Below, in pieces: positions 11,301 to 19,228 of a DNA stretch of 24,294 nt (positions are counted from its first letter, which is position 1; each line of letters opens with the position of its first letter). A program made the translations under genes and the position numbers. Where the stretch lies: NCBI GenBank assembly GCA_905250885.1, contig CAJNOQ010002446.1:1-24294 (forward strand). The letters are read 5' to 3'. The notes beneath the pieces are model-generated. The model was not told the DNA's origin. It searched no databases and was given only the letters and a program-made list of their open reading frames with translations. This DNA comes from Didymodactylos carnosus. Lineage: Eukaryota > Rotifera > Eurotatoria > Philodinida > Philodinidae.

Positions 11301-13525
11301 ACAGGAATGAGTCCGTTCTGACCTTTCGTTACAGTTAAATGTACCGAACGGTGAGTTTGCTTAGCAAAAAACAGTTTTTAGAAAAGCGCAAACTATTAGT
11401 TATATCCTCAGAACTACTTGTCTTCTGATTTCATTCACTCTCTGAGAATTTTATGAGATTCTGTATGGGTTCTTGACCGTGAAATTTCTGATGCGCACAT
11501 GCTCACATGTACCGTATATAAGTATGTGAATGTTTTTCTCAGAACGTTTTTAACCAATAAGCATAAGATATGTATATTTCCACAAAACTTCTAGAAAACT
11601 GTATAACAACTACTCAAATACGGTTATTTAGCGAATAAAAGTTGATGCATCGGATAGAGTACACTAGAGGCTATATGTTCATGTACTTTTCTCAAAATTA
11701 ATATTTTGAGTGGAAGTCGTGATTTCTGATGGGAGGTACTACAAGAGAACGTGTTTTTTTAAAGAGGATTGTAAAATTTTTGCGTTTTAACAGAACATGC
11801 ATAAATGTAGAACTTAAATTGCATACAACTGCGTTAAATTTACAAAGTTACAACGTAAAATTTCTAGCATAAATTTTCTTTGTCTGTATCATAATGATAA
11901 TTATACTTTCACGAGTATATGCAAAAAAATTGATTTCGATCAAGTCTAATTCTGAAACCTGAAATTAAAGCATAGCTGGTCATAGAGTAACGATATTACT
12001 TGTCTTTTTTGCATATATTTTTACAAGAATCATTTTTCTAATCAATTATTTACCAAGTATCCCTAGTCTGTAATTAATTGTTACTACAACCATATGTCCC
12101 ATGCTTGCTAATAAACTTCCATCATAAACATTTCCACTTCCCATATCATTATCGCCATGTATAAAGAATAAAACGGGTAATAAAGCATCTAAATTAGAGT
12201 CAAACAGATATTGCATAAGTCACCATATATGAATAAATAATTAAATTTGTGTAATTTAAGTGAAGAGATATACACACTGGTCAAATCACTGTCAACGCAA
12301 TTTGAGTTAATCAAACGAGTAAATATTTAAAGCAAAGAAGAAGAAAAGAAGTGAGTTGATCACTTGTCAAAAAATGAGACTAATGAACTTGAATGATGTG
12401 ATTGAATAAAATACTCTCGTATAATTATTAAATGATGAAGAGGAAAATAAAAATAAATTAAAACATATACAGTACAGCCATTTTGAAGTGATGTGAATTT
12501 AACAATTCTAAAAATTCAGATCTAGTCCTGTTCTTAGTGATCTTAGAAATAGAAAAATAAACAAAAAGAACGATTAATAATAATACGAAACGAATATAAA
12601 ATGATATAGAACCAAATTTATAAAATAATAAAACTAAAAATATCATTCATTCTACATATAACTTCATAACAGTACTATCTAGTGGATCGCTTCCAGTGGC
12701 AACATGATTCGCAAAAAGTTCAAAAGGTGTCATAAGTGTAAAGATGAATACTCATGAAAAGTTTGTGTGATGATGCATTCGCTATGGTGATCGATAGGTT
12801 AAACGAGACAAATACGTATAGACTGTATTCATACTAGAAACTTTAACAACTTTAAGCACCTACAACATATTTATTACACCATGACGTATAACATAGTTTC
12901 ACTATCTTCGGGGAACTCTAATACACGGTTAGTGAGTACATTTGAAGACTGAACTGTGCATCAGGGAACATTCTAGTTCGAGCTGTACTCTGATGACTAG
13001 CAAAGCGACAGTTAACAATCCTGGAAGATTCTTCATTACAGAGAACATAGCAGAACAACATTATTTCCACTCACCCGTATGGCCCATATTTCGTTTGACC
13101 AATGGTTGATAAATATTTAAATAAAGACAATTTTCTGATTGATTCATGATGTGTGGTAGTAGTCGTTTGAGATAATAATCATCGATCCATTTTTCTGTTC
13201 GTCCAATTTTTAAAAGCTCAATTTTTGTCCATATCTTCTGAATGCATGCCGGACCGTATTGATCCATTTTTTTGACCAAACCATTTCTTGATTCAAAATT
13301 TGTTCGTTCTTTTGATGGTTCAAAACGCTTTGAATATGTTCCATACTCAATACCAAGAAATTGTTCCACATTCGGCATTGTAGAGTTATTAAAATCGATG
13401 ATGAGACCGCGTAATGTGCCTAATGCTGGTATCATAAGAACACGGTCACTGTCTAACAGATGACGACTAGTCAGACAAAGATTAAATAGAAAAACAAGCG
13501 ATAATAATAAATGAATTATTATCAT
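7921..13525 (-). CDS. Neuroligin-like, catalytically dead cholinesterase-family transmembrane protein (six exons)
   Basis: Joined exons 13075-13525, 12054-12188, 10551-10736, 8766-9393, 8443-8531 and 7921-8390 give 1959 nt (652 aa plus stop), with matching phases at all five junctions. Residues 1-20 form a signal peptide. Residues 34-490 follow the carboxylesterase/neuroligin fold. The first Cys pair is C94 and C133 ([14 protein letters not shown]). The neuroligin-style block DGSLLAS...[12 protein letters not shown] spans about 173-198, followed by GNYGLMD, W220 and [16 protein letters not shown]297 and C308 match the second Cys pair. The nucleophile motif GxSxG is GHGTG (G241), the oxyanion HGG is HGD (161-163), and the acid and histidine regions are altered, so hydrolysis is not expected. 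A Cys-bearing stalk (529-549), a membrane helix (about 565-589) and the basic stop RKRRK follow. The tail has a YxxL motif (615-618) and ends F-I-V. By analogy with neuroligins it is a cell-adhesion or receptor protein. Orthology to a specific neuroligin is not shown; another esterase-like adhesion molecule is possible. Confidence 0.88.
8443..8531 (-). CDS. Gene A exon 5: end of the esterase-like domain
   Basis: The acceptor is TTTCATTAG|C and the donor GAAG|GTTGGT, giving an 89-nt exon (phase 2 in, phase 1 out). It encodes KGTPDEL...[10 protein letters not shown], the usual 'FAKTGDPN ... W..Y' closing stretch of the family. It is followed by a 52-bp intron (8391-8442). Confidence 0.85.
8532..8765 (-). 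other. Gene A intron 4 (234 bp)
   Basis: GTAAG donor, TTAG acceptor. It holds a short AGATGAG-like run (about 8692-8728) and nothing coding. Confidence 0.75.
8766..9393 (-). CDS. Gene A exon 4: C-terminal half of the esterase-like domain
   Basis: The chosen acceptor is CATCTTTAG|GT, which resembles the gene's other acceptors and keeps the phase. A second phase-compatible acceptor a few bases upstream (GAAAAG|TG) would add five residues. The donor is AAAGG|GTAAG, phase 2. Residues 258-466 include [12 protein letters not shown]297/C308, [11 protein letters not shown] and LSYFFG, which align by order with the family. The usual GEG/DEG acid motif is replaced near G357-Q363. Confidence 0.85.
9394..10550 (-). 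other. Gene A intron 3 (1157 bp) with degenerate interspersed repeat
   Basis: Bases 9640-9690 contain two close copies of AGTTTAGCTTTT. Bases 9940-10500 contain sequence with GTTTTCCA and TCTGGAAAAC motifs like the repeat-rich tracts elsewhere in the window. No conserved coding potential was recognised; short open frames here carry no family motif. Confidence 0.55.
10551..10736 (-). CDS. Gene A exon 3: nucleophile-elbow exon with Gly in place of Ser
   Basis: The acceptor is CTATTTAG|GG and the donor AATG|GTAAGA. It is phase 1 on both sides and encodes residues 196-257. The elbow reads [17 protein letters not shown]; neuroligins have a similar non-Ser elbow (FGSGAGA). Reading past the donor runs open to about 10321, but that extension shows no family similarity and is intron. 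Confidence 0.87.
10737..12053 (-). other. Gene A intron 2 (1317 bp)
   Basis: Mostly unstructured AT-rich sequence. It has a short direct repeat (GTTAGGGTAATAGTGAG / GTTAGTGTAATAGTGTG, about 11102-11140) and a weak inverted pair around TATATGCAAAAAA (about 11918 and 12008). No exon seen. Confidence 0.65.
12054..12188 (-). CDS. Gene A exon 2: oxyanion-hole strand and TINYRLG block
   Basis: The acceptor is CTAATTTAG|AT and the donor CTTG|GTAAAT. The 135-nt exon is phase 1 on both sides. It encodes residues 151-195: FIHGD, then GSGN, DGSLLAS and [13 protein letters not shown]. Neuroligins and esterases have the same order, with HGG in place of HGD. Confidence 0.88.
12189..13074 (-). other. Gene A intron 1 (886 bp)
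   Basis: AT-rich, donor GTGAGT, acceptor AATTTAG. Apart from a chance hydrophobic open frame near 12458-12646 with no family motif, nothing was seen in it. Confidence 0.65.
13075..13525 (-). CDS. Gene A exon 1: signal peptide and N-terminal esterase-like region
   Basis: The ATG at 13525 opens a hydrophobic leader ([20 protein letters not shown]) followed directly by the family opening, ...ALGTLRG...FLGIEYG. The exon ends phase 1 at donor G|GTGAGT. Frame continues 14 nt past the donor before a stop, so the donor and not the open frame sets the 3' end. N-glycosylation sequons lie at N46, N47 and N128. The exon contains the first disulfide pair. Confidence 0.88.
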
Positions 13526-14390
13526 ACAGACTAATTAAAAGATAATTGTTTCCATTTGAACGTGTCTTTTAAAGTTTCTAACTAAAAGTAAAGACGACAT
13601 AATAAACATCAAGATAGTAAAATATCCTCCAAAAATGAAAATAGCTATAGTGGATAAGGTAGACAAGTCACTCCAAACTATAAATTCGTTATCTGCTAAA
13701 TTAACTTACTAGTTAAAGTTAGTTGGTGTTGTATATGACTCTTCCTTTTCACTCTAATAGATTCTAATCGAAATTGATTTTTTACCATAAGAAAAATAAT
13801 TCTCTCTTTTTCTTCTCTCAATAAGAAATAGTACCAAGAGATAGAAAAATTTGTACATATGTTTGATGATTAAATTAAATAGTTCAGTGTATAGAATAAT
13901 ACAGTAAGAAAAATGGAAGGAAAAAGAAAAGAAGTTAGATATTTACATTCATTAATGATGATGTAAAAAAAATGACGTAATTGACGAATAAAAATATATT
14001 TTTTTCTCTCAGAAGAAATTAAATTGAATAAAAGCTTTTAGCGCGCATAAAACATACGTTACTGTTAAAACATGATGTCTTAAAGTCGATTTAATGTAGT
14101 CTGGATATAAAGACGCATATTTTACAAAAAAGATTCTATCTCCATTCTAAAGATGTTTCATTCTTTAAAAACAGACAAACTGTACTAACTATATTTAGTT
14201 GTATTATCATTTATACGAAATCAAAAAGTACAACTCTACTTCATTGGTTTCTGAGTAAAGAATTATGAAATTAGTATTAGGATATTTCCGTTGGTATCGT
14301 ACCCTTAGGGGGAGCAGTATTAATATCGGAAAAAATACCGTTGACATACTGATCGCATACCCACTACATGCCAATCACATACCATCCATG
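13526..14390. other. Upstream region of gene A
   Basis: AT-rich. The gene A promoter should lie here, but no convincing core motif was seen. Runs such as AGAAAAATGGAAGGAAAAAGAAAAG (about 13908-13932) are simple purine-rich sequence. Confidence 0.4.
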
Positions 14391-14590
14391 AGGTTTTTTT
14401 ATCGATTGAAACGGTGTCTAAATGCGTGTAAACGACGAAATAAAAGAAACGCGTTTAACTGATGCTTGAAATGCGTTTCGCATATCGGTTAAACAGCTAC
14501 AAATCGCGTTTCAAGCATTGGTTAAACGCATTTCTGTTATTTCGTTGTTTACACGCATTTAGACACCGTTTCAATCGATAAAAAAACCTT
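14391..14590. mobile_element. 200-bp fold-back (MITE-like) with 85-bp arms
   Basis: The left arm 14391-14475 (ATCGATTGAAACGGTGTCTA, then AATGCGTGTAAAC...) pairs with the right arm 14505-14590 with roughly eight mismatches; the loop is about 29 bp. The arms contain repeated CGTTTAAC/GTTAAACG and TGAAACGC-type words. The overlapping open frame at 14265-14462 is a by-product of the repeat. Confidence 0.82.
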
Positions 14591-14936
14591 ACGGGCAGTC
14601 GCACCCTAGAAATACGAGGAACTTTGGTGTTTTTATTCATTTTCTAAAGTTTTTCACTATTTAGCTGTTGTTTGGTCTTAAAAAAAGTACAGAAGCTGAC
14701 CTTTTAAAAAGAAAGTTGAACGTCTAAAAATTAAAATTTTGTTAACTTGTCGACTTTAATGCATGTTCTCCGCTTTTACTTCTCATAGACTCCGAATAAA
14801 TGGGACCGTTGCATGTCTAAAATGATTCACTCGCATTCGGTTTATATTTTCCTGATAGTTACAGTCTACAGTGGTAAAAATAAACGTAAACATGCGAGCG
14901 TATGTCACTTGCCAAGTTAGCAGTGGTCTTTCATCC

Positions 14937-15060
14937 AAGTACACGATTTACTGCCAGTTGAGTTACTTTCCATTGATTACTTTCTATTTTAATTAGAATT
15001 TTTCAACTAAAAGATGTAATCAAGGGAAAGTAAATTTGTTGGTAGTAAATTCTGTAAGCC
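14937..15060. mobile_element. Short MITE-like inverted repeat (about 120 bp)
   Basis: The core arms TTACTTTCCATTGATTAC (14963-14980) and GTAATCAAGGGAAAGTAA (15016-15033) differ at one base. Weaker pairing extends outward (ATTTACTGCC / GGTAGTAAAT) to about 14937 and 15060. Confidence 0.6.
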
Positions 15061-16595
15061 CTTTTGTTTCATATTTTAGCCATTTTCCGCTTTAAACCAC
15101 TAAGTCATGAGCATGTCTCGTACCTTCACATATTTCCACTATAACTCGGTCATATGGCAACCAAAAATTCTTGGTGACACCTCATTTTGTAGGAAGTTGA
15201 ATTCTCTACAAACTGGCCCTAATTTGCGTTTTTTTCACAGACTTTGAAGCCTACTAGTTTTCTGGAAAACTGGATCTTCAGAGACCCATATGTCGGGAAT
15301 GACAAATTATGTATTGGGTTTTTAGTGGATTCATATACTTTCGGCTATGGAAAATATGGCAATAGTAACCATGGTGTATGGGAATAGCCCTATTCCAATA
15401 ATAAGTGCTGCGTAAAAGTGACAAAAATTGAAAAAACCGCACTTTAGTTGTCAAAGATCACTCTCAGCAAGCTTCGCAGAAAGACCTTGCCGAACGACAA
15501 CTTTTTTTCCTATAGTTTAGATGATGAGGAATCTAGTCCACTATTCGATTCTGAGTTTTGGCTTTCTCTTCGTAGTGAAAACTGCATTTCAAAATGGCCC
15601 ATTTTTGAGTTTTGGCTTCATTTTGAACGAGTGTAGTAAGGCATCTGAGCACTTTGAAGGGTGGATCCAATGACATAGTTTGTTCGTTACCAGTATATAT
15701 CCTGAAAGTTGCAGCTCGATCGGTTTAGCTATCTCTGAGAAAATCGGCTGGCAAGCGCCATTTAGAAGCCACGGAAAATTAAATTTTGAGAGCGAGCTGC
15801 GGACCCCGCGCCGACATTTAAAAGCTTTTTAAATGTGATATTTTTGTTTAGAACTGAATTTTCTTTCGAATGAGAGATGCCTCTATCCGTGCGGTAAATC
15901 TGTCTGTAATGGTGGTACAGTACAGGAAGAATTACCCATTAAGCTTCCTTTCAGGAGCTGGTCCTCAACTTATTCACCAAATCGAATTTGTGTAGGGTGA
16001 TTTTCTATTACGATAATCTTTTTTTCTTTTCTGGCAACGTAAGAAACTGTTTGTTAGACTAAAATCGGTAGTCTTGCAAAACTAAATTTGTATGCGCGCA
16101 TCACTTTGTCATAAGTCGTCCATTCAAATAGCAGCGTTCAACAGCATAATTTTTTCCGTTTCTACCCTTTTTTTAAGTCTATCAATACTGCTTTTTATCC
16201 AAAGTAAAGGATCATAGTCTGGACTTCTGTCTTTTACACTCTATAATCCACTGACGGATCCAGCCAGCGAGCAGTATACCTTTGGAATGAAAAGATGATT
16301 TTTAACTAGCAGAATCGCCTAAAAAAATTGTGTTTCTATGACGATAGTGGAGTCGCATTGAAATGAAATATTTATGACTAGAAATGTATTCTTCAAAAGA
16401 CTCGTCATGTACACCATTTCTAGGTGATATTTTTCGCCATGTTTCGGTGCGAGATAGACGTACTTGTATCTTGGCTAAAACCGAAAAGCGCTACTATTCG
16501 GACAGGATATCTATATTGTATATAACTAAAAGTTTCTTGGTTCAAAGACATGTTTCAGGCTTATCAAATACTTCCCTAGTAAGAAACCTATACAT
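15061..16595. repeat. Degenerate interspersed-repeat tract, no gene
   Basis: Bases 15252-15290 (ACTAGTTTTCTGGAAAACTGGATCTTCAG) resemble the inverted arm of the 5986-6590 fold-back. Text such as GTTGCAGCTCGATCGGTTTA (about 15709) looks like old non-coding repeat. Open frames at 15448-15636 and 16384-16602 have no domain or splice support. Confidence 0.45.
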
Positions 16596-17295
16596 TTCTT
16601 GACAGGATCCTTGAGAAATCCGACCAGGATCCTGCCAGGATTTAGCTGACCTGTCGGTAGGACCCTAGAAAAATCTTACAGAATCCTACAGAAATCAGGT
16701 ATACCGAAAAGTCGTAGGATTTGTTAGGATCCTGTTAGGATCCTAACAAGAATGCGATGACTGAATCATAATGTAGCAGGAATTGTTTAGGATTTTAGTA
16801 GGAAAAGATAATTCTTGAACAGGAATTTCATAGGATTGCTTATATGTTCCTATCTCTCGTGAAATTTCTCCATCCGTTTCCATTATTTGACCAAAAGTTA
16901 CCATGATATTCCAAATATTTCTTTGTAACTCTAAAGCACATTTAAAAATGGCGCGTATACATTTATTACTTCAACCTGAGATTAACTATCCTTATTCATT
17001 AAGAAACAAAATCCTGGCAGGATCCTAAATGTTAGGATCTGCTCCAGATTCATGATAGGAGCCTAGCATCTCAGATCCTGCCAGGAAATTATTAGGATCC
17101 TGTACCGATCATAACAGGATCCTAATTTTTAGGATCCTGCCAGGCAATTTTTAGGATCTGCTCCACATTCCTAATAGGAGTCTAGCATCTCAGATCCTGA
17201 CAGAAAATTATTAGGATCCTGCACCGATCATAACAGGTTCCTAAATTTTTAGGATCCTATAGGCTCCTGGTAGGAAACAGATAAGAAGTGCATAG
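16596..17295. repeat. Cluster of AGGATCCT palindromic repeats with a tandem duplication
   Basis: GGATCC occurs about ten times, usually as TTAGGATCCTG or CAGGATCCTAA, along with CCTGCCAGG and CAGGATT words. A unit of about 120 bp starting TTAGGATCTGCTCCA (about 17033) is followed by a diverged second copy (about 17152), each containing GGAG(C/T)CTAGCATCTCAGATCCTG and CCGATCATAACAGG. Nothing coding. Confidence 0.85.
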
Positions 17296-17523
17296 GATTT
17301 TGTCTAGGGTTTCCCTCTTACATGCTATGAAATGACTTCATAAGCAACAACAGGAAACATTTTGTTATTGATATTTTCAAATTTGTGGGATATACTAGAC
17401 TTTACCGATCACGTTTAGAAAATGCATTTATACACACGTATGTATCACATATCTGACATCGTAATAAACACGACTACTTGCATGAAAATTCTAAAAACAT
17501 GTATTGCGCAATAAAGAGTATTT

Positions 17524-18400
17524 AGTATGCTTAAGGACCTCCCCTCGTTCAGAAATTACCTCCGGCACCGTACATCCGATCTTGACGAAACTTTCCGTAA
17601 ATGTTCGGCACAATGAGTTACGGGAATATAAAGTTCTTTTTGTTTCCAAGTCTTACGGTTTAGGAGTTTTCCAGAGATCAAGGTCCAAAAAGGACCCTAA
17701 ACGGCGTCCCAAGATTTTTAATATACTTCAAGCTGGAGAGTTCGGGTTTGTTTTATTTTAAACTAGACACCTAACTACATCGACTGACCGGCGCTGATTT
17801 TTCAATTAAGCCTTTATTCGTTTTTCAGGCAACCAACAACCTGCGAAACCCGAAAAAGCCTTCCGGATTTTCTAAAAATCCTCAGTTTGACAAAAAACTA
17901 ACACCTAATTCAAAAATCGACGCCGGTCAGTCGATGTAGGTTCTTTTCCTCTTTTAGACAAAAAAAGAATGAACTCTCTACGACGAACCGCTATTAAAAA
18001 TCTTGGGACGCACTTCAGGTGTAACTCTTATATAGCGAAAACGCTGTATGAAATAGTCCATTTTATGACTTCTAGGAAAATGCCTGTAACTTTTCGACGC
18101 AAGGTCATACAGAGTTGTGCAAAGTCTTATTTTGATCAGAAACGTTTGCTCTACAAATCTATGTGTTTAGAAAAATTTTAATTGGATAAGTATTCAGGAA
18201 AAAACCATTATTTGAAGACCCGTCTTTTCGAGGCTCTTAGAAAACTTGCTCAAAATCCCGGAAAAACCACTTTTGTAAGCAAAAGCAATACAGATTCTGG
18301 AAGTAGACACTTCAGGCTATCTTTCCATGTGCGTATCTCAAAACCGATTTTTTGACCGAAAATTACCATTTCTGAGGAGGGGTGGCGCTTAACATAGCAT
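17524..18400. mobile_element. Possible older repeat element with diverged inverted ends
   Basis: The left end TATGCTTAAGGACCTCCCCT...TCAGAAATTAC resembles the inverted right end TATGTTAAGCGCCACCCCTC...TCAGAAATGGTAA. It contains the intact 165-bp MITE at 17775-17939. Bases 18075-18155 are related to the fold-back arms at 5986-6590. Open frames at 17504-17761 and 17969-18181 have no recognised domain. Confidence 0.4.
17775..17939. mobile_element. 165-bp MITE with about 35-bp terminal inverted repeats
   Basis: The left end CTACATCGACTGACCGGCG and right end CGCCGGTCAGTCGATGTAG match perfectly over 19 bp, then continue (GATTTTT-AATTA) with few mismatches to about 35 bp. Internal sequence is non-coding. 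A target-site duplication is not clear. Confidence 0.82.
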
Positions 18401-18490
18401 ATAAAAAAACTCATTATATCTGTAGGTCGACTAGTGAAAATACATTTTACAATCAAACATCCTACACAAAATTGTTTTGATAAAACCGAT

Positions 18491-18857
18491 AAGATTCTTA
18501 TCGGAATCTAGTCAGTGTGTTACATAAGATTATTTAAGATTTCCCATCGACAGGCGTAAGTGTCATATAAGAATCTTATAAGATTTTCATAAGAGGTTCG
18601 TAAGAAATTCATAAGAAGTACCAAAAATTCTTATGTTATTCTTATTTACTAGGAGGCAGCTTATGAGTTGGTTTTGGTGATTTCTATTATGATTACGCTG
18701 CTTCTATTGGCTGGAAAACTTCATAAGAATTTTTGGTACTTCTTATGAATTTCTTACGAACCTCTTATAAAAATCTTATGAAATTCTTATATGACTGCCG
18801 ATGGGAAATCTTAAACAATCTTATGTAAGAAACCGATAAGATTCCGATAAGAATCTT
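18491..18857. mobile_element. 367-bp fold-back built from TAAGAATCTTA-type palindromes
   Basis: The left arm 18491-18635 and right arm 18722-18857 are inverted copies with small indels; the loop is 86 bp. Within each arm, words such as AAGATTCTTATCGG, ATAAGAATCTTATAAG and TTCATAAGA are themselves self-complementary, so the structure is a palindrome made of palindromes. Confidence 0.82.
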
Positions 18858-19079
18858 GTAAGATACTGATAAGAGACTCAGCCGTTTCTGGTAATATTCT
18901 AAAATAAGAATCGATGACTAGGACATCAGCGAATGTTTGCTTTCATCGAACAACACGTTTTCGTTTATTTGAATCTCAAAATAAGTCATGCTCGATTATT
19001 TTATTGGAGTATTCTCGTTTCCTCGAAAAATCGGGCATTTCAAAGAATTTCAAGGGCGGGAGCGGCGGTGTGAGAGTAT
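18858..19079. other. Short gene-free stretch downstream of gene B
   Basis: A plus-strand open frame (18914-19138) overlaps the candidate polyadenylation site and has no domain. Nothing else seen. Confidence 0.45.
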
Positions 19080-19085
19080 TTTATT
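19080..19085 (-). terminator. Candidate polyadenylation signal of gene B
   Basis: AATAAA on the minus strand, about 83 nt after the TAG at 19168. Its position supports that stop as the gene's end. Confidence 0.45.
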
Positions 19086-19167
19086 ATATCATACTTATAA
19101 TAATAACGTACAAATTGAAAGAAGATTCGAGTAAGTAATGACTATTCTTTTGATTTCACATCAAAAT

Positions 19168-19228
19168 CTAGTTGATGATAATAGCACACACGCACTGAAT
19201 AATAAGCCAGTTAAATGAAAAGGTTGAT
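19168..19228 (-). CDS. Gene B exon 10: hydrophobic C-terminus
   Basis: The acceptor is CTTTCTATTCAG|AT and the stop is TAG. It encodes STFSFNWLIIQCVCAIIIN. A short hydrophobic tail after a Ser/Thr linker fits a GPI signal. The chain of three 55-60-bp-spaced exons in one frame supports it. A different phase choice across exons 8-10 would give an unrelated soluble ending. Confidence 0.45.

Noticed and set aside
13272-13463. Plus-strand frame opposite gene A exon 1
   Set aside because: Antisense shadow of a well-supported coding exon.
16596-17295. CRISPR-like or satellite array
   Set aside because: Repeats are irregular in spacing and length with no unique spacers, and the context is a spliced eukaryotic genome.
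17504-18181. Possible reverse-transcriptase or transposase fragments
   Set aside because: No catalytic motif is visible in either open frame; the sequence fits a non-coding repeat better.
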